The notes under the pieces are model-generated. The model was given only the letters and a program-made list of their open reading frames with translations. It did not search any database and had not been told where the DNA came from. From Oscillospiraceae bacterium (GTDB lineage Bacteria > Bacillota > Clostridia > Oscillospirales > Ruminococcaceae), in NCBI GenBank assembly GCA_017410745.1, contig JAFPPJ010000261.1:1-8417 (forward strand): a DNA stretch of 8,417 bases, written 5' to 3'. Positions within the stretch are counted from its first letter, which is position 1, and each line of letters starts with the position of its first letter. Both the position numbers and the translations under genes were made by a program. Of the stretch, positions 1-6,566 are shown piece by piece.

Positions 1-294
1 CGAAAGCGTGATAGCCATGATGCCTGCATACTTAGCCGCAGTCTCATCGACACCCTCTACAAAAACCGCATAATCCGGCTTGATATGTGAGCCGAAGGGC
101 TTATAGGTATATCCGTCGCGCACGAACACATCATGAGAATCACTCAGATCCATAGTGACATATTCATTTGCGGTACCTATCCTGGAAAGCTCGCTGCATG
201 CTATGATAGTTCCGCTCGAATCAACAACGCCGACGATGCAGTCCATTGCATCCCGCATCTGGTGGATAAGCCCCTGAAACAATCTGTTAGACAT
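1..294 (-). CDS. Probable PucR/CdaR-like transcriptional regulator, N-terminal part (cut by left edge)
   Basis: The first 98 codons are present, beginning MSNRLFQGLIHQMRDAMDCI; the rest lies beyond the window. The start is supported by an AAGGATG ribosome site (301-307) ending 6 nt before the ATG. The visible part looks like a small sensory or ligand domain: an amphipathic start, then VGVVDSSGTIIACSELSRIG (about residues 21-40), then alternating beta-like segments including the VRDGYTYKPFG stretch. This layout resembles the N-terminal domain of clostridial sugar-diacid/purine-type regulators (CdaR/PucR group), which carry a C-terminal helix-turn-helix. That helix-turn-helix is not visible here, so the assignment rests on resemblance of the N-terminus only. 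It has its own promoter and is separated from the upstream HPr gene by a terminator. It could instead be another GAF/PAS-like sensory protein. Confidence 0.55.
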   Translation of the reverse strand, partial: MSNRLFQGLIHQMRDAMDCIVGVVDSSGTIIACSELSRIGTANEYVTMDLSDSHDVFVRDGYTYKPFGSHIKPDYAVFVEGVDETAAKYAGIMAITLS

Positions 295-300
295 TCAAGT

Positions 301-307
301 CATCCTT
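301..307 (-). promoter_or_regulatory. Ribosome binding site of the regulator gene
   Basis: Minus-strand AAGGATG lies 6 nt before the ATG at 294-292 and fixes the start of the truncated left-end gene. Confidence 0.6.
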
Positions 308-412
308 TCGTGGCATATTGTAGACCCCTTATGGGTATTCTGCCGATTTTTAAGCACTTACACATAGAAGAAATTTGCTCATAGGTTTATTTTATACAAT
401 AAATACAAATCT

Positions 413-421
413 ATTATAGCA
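413..421 (-). promoter_or_regulatory. Extended -10 promoter of the regulator gene
   Basis: The minus strand reads TGCTATAAT, a perfect -10 with the TGn extension. No good -35 is found at 16-18 bp (the best is AACATA), as is usual for extended -10 promoters. Predicted start of transcription is near 406, giving a leader of about 110 nt before the ATG at 294. Confidence 0.6.
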
Positions 422-443
422 CATATGACAAATAAATATGTTA

Positions 444-453
444 CACAATTGTG
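444..453. promoter_or_regulatory. Perfect dyad CACAATTGTG, possible operator
   Basis: A perfect 10-bp palindrome lies about 25 bp upstream of the extended -10 of the regulator gene, where an activator or repressor could bind. Similar TTGTG/CACAA dyads occur at 1194-1203 and 7280-7297. In AT-rich DNA such short palindromes can arise by chance, so function is only inferred. Confidence 0.25.
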
Positions 454-498
454 AACATTATCGTTTTTTGAGTAAAAATTACTAAGCTGTGCGGATAT

Positions 499-533
499 TA
501 AAAGGGACAGCAAGGTGAAACCCTGCTGTCCCT
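499..533 (-). terminator. Intrinsic terminator of the HPr gene
   Basis: AGGGACAGCAAGG and CCCTGCTGTCCCT (503-533) form a 13-bp stem with one mismatch and a TGAAA loop. On the minus strand the stem is followed by TTTTAATA, giving a standard rho-independent terminator 18 bp past the HPr stop codon. It separates HPr from the regulator gene to its left. Confidence 0.85.
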
Positions 534-550
534 GACATAAAATCCGCTGA

Positions 551-823
551 TTATCTGGATTCCTCGGCAAATCCGCTCTCAACGAGATCATTAAGACCGT
601 TCACAGCATCCTGCTCATCAGGACCGTCAGCGATTATCCTGATGGAAGTGCCGCCGACAATACCGAGTGAAAGTATACCAAGAAGGCTCTTGGCGTTTAC
701 TCTTCTTTCTTCCTTCTCTATCCAGATGGAAGACTTGAACTCGTTAGCCTTCTGGATGAAGAAAGTAGCGGGGCGGGCATGGAGGCCAACCTGATTCTGG
801 ACCATTACATCTTTAACATACAT
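551..823 (-). CDS. ptsH: HPr family phosphocarrier protein
   Basis: This 90-residue protein has the full HPr fold length (family about 85-90). HPr carries phosphate from enzyme I to sugar-specific PTS enzymes II and, in Bacillota, also signals carbon status in the cytoplasm. The active-site motif GLHARP places the phosphorylated histidine at His15. KSLLGILSLG places the regulatory serine at Ser46, the target of HPr kinase/phosphorylase that lets HPr-Ser-P act with CcpA in catabolite repression. Both residues are in canonical positions, so this is HPr rather than Crh, which lacks His15. The start at 823 is chosen because it matches the family N-terminus and has AGGAG 10 nt upstream; the frame stays open to an ATG at 910, but the extra residues do not look like HPr. 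The gene stands alone with its own promoter and terminator; no enzyme I gene lies beside it. Confidence 0.93.
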   Translation of the reverse strand: MYVKDVMVQNQVGLHARPATFFIQKANEFKSSIWIEKEERRVNAKSLLGILSLGIVGGTSIRIIADGPDEQDAVNGLNDLVESGFAEESR

Positions 824-833
824 TTGATCTTCT

Positions 834-838
834 CTCCT
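834..838 (-). promoter_or_regulatory. Ribosome binding site that fixes the HPr start
   Basis: Minus-strand AGGAG, 10 nt before the ATG at 823-821, supports the 90-residue HPr start over the in-frame ATG at 910. Confidence 0.7.
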
Positions 839-912
839 ATCATGAAAGTAGCAACATCGTTTCAGTACGAAAAAGGGGCAGCGGATGGTCGTGATCTCCG
901 CACCAAACATAT

Positions 913-934
913 TCCGGACATATCATCCGGACAT
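913..934. repeat. Tandem TCCGGACAT repeat in the HPr leader
   Basis: TCCGGACAT occurs at 913-921 and again at 926-934, a 13-bp period. Because TCCGGA is its own reverse complement, the pair also reads as an inverted repeat (CCGGA, 7 nt, TCCGG). It lies about 17-38 nt inside the predicted HPr transcript. It could be a downstream operator or a small leader hairpin; its role is not known. Confidence 0.45.
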
Positions 935-957
935 GTCAGCACCCTTGCTATGATTAG

Positions 958-986
958 ATTATAACCCTTTGGATTACATTAGTCAA
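958..986 (-). promoter_or_regulatory. Sigma-A-type promoter of the HPr gene
   Basis: On the minus strand TTGACT (981-986) and TATAAT (958-963) are separated by exactly 17 bp: 5 of 6 and 6 of 6 consensus bases. It is the strongest promoter in the window. Transcription should start near 951, giving an untranslated leader of about 128 nt. Confidence 0.82.
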
Positions 987-1248
987 CACCCAAAAATAAA
1001 AAGATTCCAATTTGAAATCATTTTCTGCTTTTTGAATTAAGCCACATGATTTTACGCTTTTTTATTTGTATAAATTAACCGATTTTGACCATGATGTACA
1101 AAACACGGCGTTCATATATATGCAATATAACAGGATTTTGTTAATTATAAGTTCAATTTATATAGCTTGTATTATTCACATATATTTGTTCAGCACATTT
1201 GTGACATCTTCATTTTCCTGTCAAAAAAATCGTAAAAAAACTCCGCAC
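987..1248. other. AT-rich divergent intergenic region
   Basis: This stretch separates the outward-facing HPr and ABC-F promoters. It is strongly AT-rich with several A and T tracts, unlike the flanking genes. I see no gene with a ribosome site, no tRNA and no terminator-like hairpin. The only structured items are the CACATTTGTG dyad (1194-1203) and a loose TGACA/TGTCA inverted pair (1202-1223). A small RNA cannot be excluded by eye. Confidence 0.5.
1194..1203. promoter_or_regulatory. Dyad CACATTTGTG, possible operator
   Basis: CACA and TGTG arms flank TT, about 46 bp upstream of the -35 of the ABC-F operon promoter. It resembles the dyad at 444-453 in all but one base. The function is speculative. 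Confidence 0.2.
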
Positions 1249-1277
1249 TTGCATTTTCGGGTATATAGTGGTATAAT
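1249..1277 (+). promoter_or_regulatory. Promoter of the ABC-F / MnmA operon
   Basis: TTGCAT (1249-1254) and TATAAT (1272-1277) are 17 bp apart, and the -10 is preceded by TGG, an extended -10. Predicted start is near 1284, leaving a leader of only about 28 nt before the ATG at 1312. That is too short for the ribosome-mediated attenuators found ahead of some antibiotic-resistance ABC-F genes. Confidence 0.7.
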
Positions 1278-1311
1278 ACATAAGACTTAAATTTTATTTA
1301 CCGGTGATACA

Positions 1312-3216
1312 ATGATACTAACAATGAAGAATATCTCCCGCATATATAACGGTGTCACTATCCTTGACAACGCCGAGCTCACGATAGAGAACACCGACCG
1401 CATTGGCCTTGTGGGCGTGAACGGCTGCGGCAAATCCACGCTCCTTCGCATCATCACGGGCGAAGAGGAATACGAGTCACAGCCGGAGCCCGATATCCCT
1501 CAGTTTTCCGTAAGACGTGACGCATCCATAGGATACCTTGCGCAGAATACCGGGCTTGAGCGTTCCTCTACCGTATATGAGGAGATGAAGAGCGTATTCT
1601 CCCGTCTCTATAAGATATGGGATGAAATGAAGGAGCTCGAGCACCGAATAGCTCAGAGCGGGGACGAGGGCGCACAGGCTGAATATGCCGCAAAGACCGC
1701 CGAGTTTGAGTCCAAGGACGGCTACCTTATAGATGTAAAGATACGGAAGGTGCTCACAGGCATGGGCTTCCCTCCCGAGATGTACGACAGGGTCATCTCT
1801 ACGCTCAGCGGCGGCGAGAAGACGCGTCTTGCCATATCACGTCTGCTGCTTGAAGAGCCCGACCTGCTCATACTTGACGAGCCCACCAACCACCTTGATG
1901 CAGACACTGTCATATGGCTCGAAGATTATCTGAGTGAATACAAGGGCGCTCTGCTCATAGTATCACATGACCGCTATTTCCTCGACAGGCTCTGCACATC
2001 CATATGCGATATAGAACAGAAGCATCTTCGCAGATGGAAGGGCAATTATACCAATTACCTGAAGCTGCGCGAAGAGGACGACGAGCGGCGGATGAAGCTT
2101 TACCTCGCACAGCAGGAGGAGATAGCAAAGCTCAAGGACTTCGTTGACCGCAACCTCGTGCGTGCATCCACCTCCGCACTTGCCAAAAGCAGGCGCAAAA
2201 AGCTGGAGACTATGGATATTATCGAAAAGCCGGTGCTCCATCACAAGACCGCCGATATTTCCTTTACCTATGAAGTTGAGCCGCCCGAGGAAGTACTCAC
2301 AGTAAAAAACTGCACTCTTACCGCAGGTGAGCGCATACTTGCGGAGGATGTGGGCTTTACCGTAAGGCGCGGAGACCGGATAGGCATCACAGGCCCCAAC
2401 GGTGCGGGAAAATCCACGCTGATAAAGATGATACAGGGCATATACCCTTGCGGGAACGGTCAGATCTTCTGGAACAAGAACGTTAAGATATCATATTTTG
2501 ACCAGGAGAATGCACAGCTCCACCCCGAACGTACTCTCATTGATGAGATACATATGCGCTACCGCACCATGACAGATGAGAAGATACGCAAGCTCTTAGG
2601 GAGCGTGCGACTTACCGGCGAGAACGTATTCAAGCAGGTAGGCGTGGTCAGCGGCGGCGAACGCGCCAAGCTGTGCTTTGCACTGATGATGCTCGAACAC
2701 GGCAATGTGCTGATACTCGATGAGCCTACCAACCACCTTGATATAGAGACCCGCGAGATACTTGAAGAGGCGCTTGCGGAATCCACCGCCACCATAATAT
2801 TCGTATCCCATGACCGATACCTGCTCAACCGTCTTTCCACGCGCATACTCGAGATCGACAACGGCGTATCCCTGCATAATATGGGGTATGATGAATACAT
2901 AGCCCGCAAGACAGCACAGAAGGCAGAGGCCGAGAAAGCAGAAAAGGCCGAGAAGGAAGCGCCCGACAAGCGCAGTGCCCACCGCTCCAAGCAGCAGCGC
3001 TCCGAAGATGCGAAGCGCAAGGCACGCATAAAGGAGCTTGAGGCCATGATACACAGCCTTGACACGACGATCGCAAGGCTCGAAGCCGAAATGGCAGACC
3101 CCGACGTGGCAGGCGACTATCTGCGGCTCAACGACAAATGTACGGAATACGAACAGGCAAAGGCTGAATCTGCCGCACTTGCGGATGAATGGCTGATGCT
3201 TCTCGATGAGGAATGA
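1312..3216 (+). CDS. ABC-F family ATPase (translation factor type)
   Basis: The 634-residue protein has two ATP-binding cassettes and no membrane segments, the ABC-F layout; these soluble ATPases act on the ribosome and its tRNAs. Cassette 1 has Walker A GVNGCGKST (35-43), signature LSGGE (165-169), Walker B LLILDE (185-190) and H-loop SHD (218-220). Cassette 2 has GPNGAGKST (361-369), VSGGE (446-450), VLILDE (466-471) and SHD (499-501). Both catalytic glutamates (190, 471) are in EPTNHLD motifs. The linker at about 240-320 is helical and basic (SRRKK at 293-297) and corresponds to the tRNA-contacting arm. A C-terminal extension from about residue 536 is low-complexity (AEKAEKAEK) then coiled coil, as in Uup/YdiF-like members. 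GGTG sits 5 nt before the chosen ATG; an ATG at 1324 is also possible. The subtype (housekeeping or drug protection) cannot be settled by eye. Confidence 0.93.
   Translation: MILTMKNISRIYNGVTILDNAELTIENTDRIGLVGVNGCGKSTLLRIITGEEEYESQPEPDIPQFSVRRDASIGYLAQNTGLERSSTVYEEMKSVFSRLYKIWDEMKELEHRIAQSGDEGAQAEYAAKTAEFESKDGYLIDVKIRKVLTGMGFPPEMYDRVISTLSGGEKTRLAISRLLLEEPDLLILDEPTNHLDADTVIWLEDYLSEYKGALLIVSHDRYFLDRLCTSICDIEQKHLRRWKGNYTNYLKLREEDDERRMKLYLAQQEEIAKLKDFVDRNLVRASTSALAKSRRKKLETMDIIEKPVLHHKTADISFTYEVEPPEEVLTVKNCTLTAGERILAEDVGFTVRRGDRIGITGPNGAGKSTLIKMIQGIYPCGNGQIFWNKNVKISYFDQENAQLHPERTLIDEIHMRYRTMTDEKIRKLLGSVRLTGENVFKQVGVVSGGERAKLCFALMMLEHGNVLILDEPTNHLDIETREILEEALAESTATIIFVSHDRYLLNRLSTRILEIDNGVSLHNMGYDEYIARKTAQKAEAEKAEKAEKEAPDKRSAHRSKQQRSEDAKRKARIKELEAMIHSLDTTIARLEAEMADPDVAGDYLRLNDKCTEYEQAKAESAALADEWLMLLDEE
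3208..3211 (+). promoter_or_regulatory. Ribosome binding site that fixes the HAD gene start
   Basis: GAGG at the end of the ABC-F gene lies 6 nt before the ATG at 3218. The in-frame ATG at 3206 overlaps this site and adds four residues before the normal family N-terminus, so 3218 is preferred. Confidence 0.55.
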
Positions 3217-3217
3217 T

Positions 3218-3898
3218 ATGCGGATAGACGGCTTTATTTTTGATGTTGACGGCACTCTGATAGACAGCATCGGCGTATGGAACGAATGTGACAGGATATT
3301 CCTGCAGCGTCACGGTATAGAGTATTCTCCCGATATATCCGAAAAGCTCAAGACCATGACCCTCACAGATTCCGCACAGTATATGAAGGAGCGCTTTTCC
3401 CTGCCCGAGAGCGAGCAGGACATACTCGATGAGATCACGCAGATAGTGCGCGACACCTATGCACATGATATACCTCTTCTGCCGGGCGCATACGATCTTC
3501 TTTCGCTGCTGCACCGTGCCGGCATACCCGTATGCATCGCCACTGCCAATTCAAGAGAACTCACCCTTTCTGCATTCAGGCGCAACGGCATAGACACGCT
3601 CATCGACTTTATCATCACCACCGATGAGGCGGGCAGCGGCAAGGACAGGCCCGATATATTCCGCCTCTGCGCACAGCGTATGGGCACAATGCCCGCAAAT
3701 ACTGCGGTGATAGAGGATTCTCCCCATTCTGCGGCAACTGCCCATGAGGACGGATTCATCTCCGTGGGCACTGACAGCAAGGTCTACGGCGACTATGAGG
3801 CAATGGCGGACTGTACGGATATCCGCATACCTACACTTGAAGATCTGATCGGACTTATCATCCCCAAAAAGGGATATGTTTGTATAAACGGAGTATAA
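3218..3898 (+). CDS. HAD-superfamily hydrolase (beta-phosphoglucomutase-like)
   Basis: This 226-residue protein is a haloacid-dehalogenase-type phosphatase or phosphomutase, presumably cytoplasmic. All four motifs are present: FDVDGT with nucleophile Asp9 and acid/base Asp11; IATAN with Thr109; Lys142 in GKDRPDIF; and IEDS with Glu166-Asp167, which bind magnesium. A helical cap between about residues 15 and 85 makes it a subclass I enzyme like beta-phosphoglucomutase or phosphoglycolate phosphatase. The GKDRPDIF and EDSPHS wording fits that subgroup, but the physiological substrate cannot be read from sequence. It starts 1 nt after the ABC-F stop, with its ribosome site inside that gene, so the two are probably coupled; 1 nt separates its own stop from the next gene. 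A start at 3206 would give 230 residues. Confidence 0.88.
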   Translation: MRIDGFIFDVDGTLIDSIGVWNECDRIFLQRHGIEYSPDISEKLKTMTLTDSAQYMKERFSLPESEQDILDEITQIVRDTYAHDIPLLPGAYDLLSLLHRAGIPVCIATANSRELTLSAFRRNGIDTLIDFIITTDEAGSGKDRPDIFRLCAQRMGTMPANTAVIEDSPHSAATAHEDGFISVGTDSKVYGDYEAMADCTDIRIPTLEDLIGLIIPKKGYVCINGV

Positions 3899-3899
3899 T

Positions 3900-4562
3900 A
3901 TGGCACAGTATGGATATAAGCTCTCGGGTCTTGCCCGCAGCGAGAAATTCTTTGAAGCTGAGCACTATCTCGATAAAAGGCTGAAAGGCTTTGAAAAGGA
4001 CAATGCGGTCTTTGCCGACGACGGCTCGCGCACTCAGGTATACCGCAGAAAGTCCGATGATGGCGAGCAGACCGTAACTCTTGTCAAGAACATCACAGAA
4101 TCGGGCGTGCTCGTATTCTCGGATATAGAGCTCAAAGATCTCAAACACGGCGGGATAATACTCTATCTGCGCGATATACTGTGGCAGGCTGCATTTGCCG
4201 CACTGTACTGGATAGGATACCCCAAGTCAAAGTCCACTATGCCCATAGGCATAATGATGTCAAGGCTCAGGCCCATCGGCACCTGTCTTGTGATAAGTAT
4301 TGCCGTGGCGCTGCTTATGATCGTCACATACAAGCTTGTGGCTGTAAGGCGCACGCCTGCAAGGGTGCGCTTCATACAGACAGGCGGCGTATTCAGCATC
4401 GTCATGATGTTCTATACCCTGTGGTCACTCACATTCAAGCACGGCGGCATGCCGCTCCCAAGCTTTGTCAACAGCTTTGTGCAGACACCACTCGCTCCCC
4501 TGCTTATCGGCTGCTTCCTGCTGTGGCTGATACCGCAGCTGATGAAAGGCAGACAGCGATGA
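3900..4562 (+). CDS. Unrecognised membrane protein with soluble N-terminal domain
   Basis: I do not recognise this 220-residue protein. Residues 1-83 are hydrophilic and probably cytoplasmic, with charged helices (about 14-33) and beta-like stretches (QTVTLVKNI, GVLVFSDIEL). Four hydrophobic segments follow at about 84-107, 124-147, 157-177 and 197-214; the first is weaker because it contains Arg and Asp. Arg/Lys-rich loops (148-157) and the tail MKGRQR suggest that the N-terminus, the loop and the C-terminus are cytoplasmic. There is no signal peptide and no catalytic motif I can name. It is a real gene: GGAG lies 6 nt before the ATG, it starts 1 nt after the HAD stop, its last codons overlap the MnmA start, and its codon use matches its neighbours. 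Its position in a translation-related operon is the only clue to function. Confidence 0.8.
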   Translation: MAQYGYKLSGLARSEKFFEAEHYLDKRLKGFEKDNAVFADDGSRTQVYRRKSDDGEQTVTLVKNITESGVLVFSDIELKDLKHGGIILYLRDILWQAAFAALYWIGYPKSKSTMPIGIMMSRLRPIGTCLVISIAVALLMIVTYKLVAVRRTPARVRFIQTGGVFSIVMMFYTLWSLTFKHGGMPLPSFVNSFVQTPLAPLLIGCFLLWLIPQLMKGRQR

Positions 4563-5620
4563 AAAGAGTACTTCTTGGCATGAGCGGAGGCGTAGACAGC
4601 TCTGTGGCTGCGATACTGCTGCTTGAACAGGGCTATGAGGTATGCGGCTGCTCGCTGAAGCTGTATGGCAATGATACTGTCGGGGATGCCGAAAGCTCCT
4701 GCTGTTCCCTTTCGGATATATCCGATGCAGCAAGTGTATGCAGAAGGCTGGGCATAGACCATATCGTGCTCAATTTCTCCGATGTATTCGATAAATATGT
4801 GATATCGCCATTTGTGCAGAGCTATCTTTCCGGAAGCACTCCCAATCCCTGTATAGAATGCAACCGATACATGAAATTCGACCTTATGCTCGAACGCGCA
4901 CTGCTGCTGGGCTTTGACTATATCGCCACCGGACATTACGCAGATGTGGGACTCAACTCTGCCACCGGGAGGTATGAGCTTCGCAGGAGCGCCGACCCCT
5001 CCAAGGATCAGACCTATGTGCTTTACTGTCTGACACAGCATCAGCTCGCACATACTCTGTTCCCGCTCGCATCGAGCAATAAGCCGCAGATACGGCGCAT
5101 CGCAGAGGAACACGGTCTCGTCAATTCCTCAAAGCCCGACAGTCAGGATATATGCTTTGTGCCCGACAGGGACTATGCTTCATTCATCCGCAGATACTCG
5201 GGCACAGAAGAAAAGCCCGGCGTTTTCACGGACACCGACGGAAATGTGCTTGCCTCTCATGACGGAGTATCGCATTTCACCGTAGGACAGCGCAGAGGTC
5301 TCGGTATAGCGCTCGGCAAGCCTGCCTTCGTCATATCCAAGGATTCATCCACCGGCACCGTGGTGCTCGGGGATGAGCAGGATCTCTACAAAAGCGAGAT
5401 AGACCTTATATCCTACAACAAGGTGAGCATCGGGGAAGACGGCGAATACCGCCTTACGGCAAAGGTACGCTATTCCAACGGTGAAGCACCGTGTACGGCT
5501 GTAATAAGCGGAGATACAGCACATATCATTTTTGACCCGCCCGTAAAGGCGGCAGCCCCCGGACAGGCATGTGTACTATACGACGGCGACCGTGTAGCAG
5601 GCGGCGGAGTGATCGTGTGA
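4559..5620 (+). CDS. mnmA: tRNA-specific 2-thiouridylase MnmA
   Basis: MnmA activates U34 of Lys, Glu and Gln tRNAs with ATP and installs sulfur to give 2-thiouridine, part of the mnm5s2U wobble modification that keeps decoding accurate. The 353 residues match the family length (about 360). The PP-loop SGGVDSS (9-15) binds ATP. The catalytic cysteines are Cys101 in NPCIECN and Cys199 in DSQDICFV, the same spacing as E. coli Cys102/Cys199. GHYADV (135-140) and TVGQRRGLGI (241-250), with a C-terminal beta-barrel, complete the architecture. An extra Cys98 makes a CxxC, and Cys48-Cys49 are adjacent. The start is the ATG of an ATGA overlap with the preceding stop, with AAAGG 9 nt upstream. The frame is open back to 4181, but that extension overlaps the membrane protein and is unlike MnmA. 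It is the last gene of the operon. Confidence 0.96.
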   Translation: MKRVLLGMSGGVDSSVAAILLLEQGYEVCGCSLKLYGNDTVGDAESSCCSLSDISDAASVCRRLGIDHIVLNFSDVFDKYVISPFVQSYLSGSTPNPCIECNRYMKFDLMLERALLLGFDYIATGHYADVGLNSATGRYELRRSADPSKDQTYVLYCLTQHQLAHTLFPLASSNKPQIRRIAEEHGLVNSSKPDSQDICFVPDRDYASFIRRYSGTEEKPGVFTDTDGNVLASHDGVSHFTVGQRRGLGIALGKPAFVISKDSSTGTVVLGDEQDLYKSEIDLISYNKVSIGEDGEYRLTAKVRYSNGEAPCTAVISGDTAHIIFDPPVKAAAPGQACVLYDGDRVAGGGVIV

Positions 5621-5639
5621 TGCATCGTTTATAAGACGA

Positions 5640-5671
5640 AATGGTCAACGCCGCTTATGACGTTGACCATT
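5640..5671. terminator. Shared terminator hairpin between convergent operons
   Basis: AATGGTCAACG and CGTTGACCATT form a perfect 11-bp stem with a 10-nt loop. It lies 19 bp past the mnmA stop and 19 bp past the end of the convergent hydrolase gene. The U-tract is mediocre in both directions (TAGTTTATTA on plus, TTCGTCTTATAA on minus), so it is best read as a bidirectional terminator or 3'-end stabiliser. Confidence 0.7.
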
Positions 5672-5690
5672 AGTTTATTACATTGTACCG

Positions 5691-6566
5691 TTACTGCTTC
5701 ACAGGGGGATATGCAGTCCTGAGTATATCATAGAAATACTCCCTGACAGGCGCATACCAGTGAGTGCAGCCCTCTCCCACGATATATGTCAGATTTGCAT
5801 CGCCATCGGCTCTGAATACATCGCCGACCGCCTTCATCGCCTTTATCTGCGCATCAAGCTGCGGATACGCTATATCCTCGCTGCCTGTTGCCGCAAATAT
5901 GCGTATATCCTCTGCGGTATAGCCCTTGCTCTTTACCGTGTCGCAAAGAAGCTTTGCGGTCTGTTCGGCATATGTCCTGCCGCCGAGGCGCTCATAATAC
6001 CAGCAGTCGCCGCTCTCGGGGATGAATGTGGATATGAGGTCAAGATGTTCAAGGAACATGTACCATGTGGTGACACCGCCCATGGAAAATCCGCCGAATG
6101 CCCTGTGCGTGCGCGATGCCCTGAATCCGTCCGCATCCGATGTATCCGCATAGGTGCGGTACTTGCTCTCGACCGAAGGCATGAGATATTCCTCAAACTC
6201 CTTCGGGAACAGCTTCACGAGGCGTGCGGAGTTTTCTACGCTCACATCCTCACAGCCATTGGGATAGAATGTGGGCATCACAAGGATGAGCGGGCGTATC
6301 TCACCGTTTTCGATAAGATGGTCGATGGCATTCTTGAGTTCGTTCGGCTCTGCGTCCGTCCCGAGATAATCCGTGGAATTATCGCTGCCGCCGTGCATCA
6401 TATATATTATATCGTATCTGTCGCCGGAATCGTCATAGCCGTAGGGAAGATATACCCAAGCCTGCTTCTCCTCATCGGCGTTGCGGTATACAAAGCTCTC
6501 CATCCTGCCCTGCTGTGCGGCAGGTACACGGTATCCCTCGGGTATCGGCACATATTCCATTATCAT
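5691..6566 (-). CDS. Cytoplasmic alpha/beta-hydrolase, CE1/feruloyl-esterase-like
   Basis: This 291-residue protein is an esterase of the alpha/beta-hydrolase fold (Esterase D / carbohydrate esterase family 1 type). The nucleophile elbow is GFSMGG with Ser161; the oxyanion region is MMHGGSDN (56-63). Asp231 in GSEDIAYP and His269 in CTHWYAPVREYF are the likely other triad members. The AWVYLPYGYD start (36-45) and the PTFYPNG strand are typical of CE1 feruloyl/acetyl-xylan esterases. Those enzymes are usually secreted or part of multidomain xylanases, whereas this one has no signal peptide, carbohydrate-binding module or dockerin. It may act on imported feruloylated or acetylated oligosaccharides, or on an unrelated ester. 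The start has a perfect AGGAGG 6 nt upstream and overlaps the methyltransferase stop in ATGA, so the two genes are coupled. The second Met (residue 3) is a less likely start. Confidence 0.85.
   Translation of the reverse strand: MIMEYVPIPEGYRVPAAQQGRMESFVYRNADEEKQAWVYLPYGYDDSGDRYDIIYMMHGGSDNSTDYLGTDAEPNELKNAIDHLIENGEIRPLILVMPTFYPNGCEDVSVENSARLVKLFPKEFEEYLMPSVESKYRTYADTSDADGFRASRTHRAFGGFSMGGVTTWYMFLEHLDLISTFIPESGDCWYYERLGGRTYAEQTAKLLCDTVKSKGYTAEDIRIFAATGSEDIAYPQLDAQIKAMKAVGDVFRADGDANLTYIVGEGCTHWYAPVREYFYDILRTAYPPVKQ

Noticed and set aside
133..384. Plus-strand open frame of 83 codons
   Set aside because: Antisense to the regulator gene and its leader, with no ribosome site.
440..456. Possible Rex-type (TTGTGAA-N4-TTCACAA) operator
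   Set aside because: Only one half-site is present; the dyad here is the shorter CACAATTGTG.
824..910. In-frame N-terminal extension of HPr
   Set aside because: The extra 29 residues do not match HPr, and AGGAG precedes the ATG at 823.
1137..1165. Second promoter for the ABC-F operon (TTGTTA, 17 bp, TATAGC)
   Set aside because: Both hexamers match poorly, and the region is so AT-rich that such pairs are expected by chance.
1066..1290. Plus-strand open frame of 74 codons with a hydrophobic middle, upstream of the ABC-F gene
   Set aside because: It would start at TTG with no ribosome site, lies in AT-rich DNA, and runs through the ABC-F promoter.
1284..1311. Attenuator leader ahead of the ABC-F gene, as in drug-induced ABC-F resistance genes
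   Set aside because: The predicted leader is only about 28 nt, with no leader peptide or hairpin.
2596..3270. Minus-strand open frame of 224 codons
   Set aside because: Antisense to the well-supported ABC-F gene; low-complexity translation and no recognisable domain.
4181..4558. In-frame N-terminal extension of MnmA
   Set aside because: It lies inside the membrane-protein gene in another frame, and MnmA proteins begin at the PP-loop strand (KRVLLGMSGG).
4412..5113. Minus-strand open frame of 233 codons
   Set aside because: Antisense to the membrane-protein and mnmA genes; no domain and no ribosome site that I can see.
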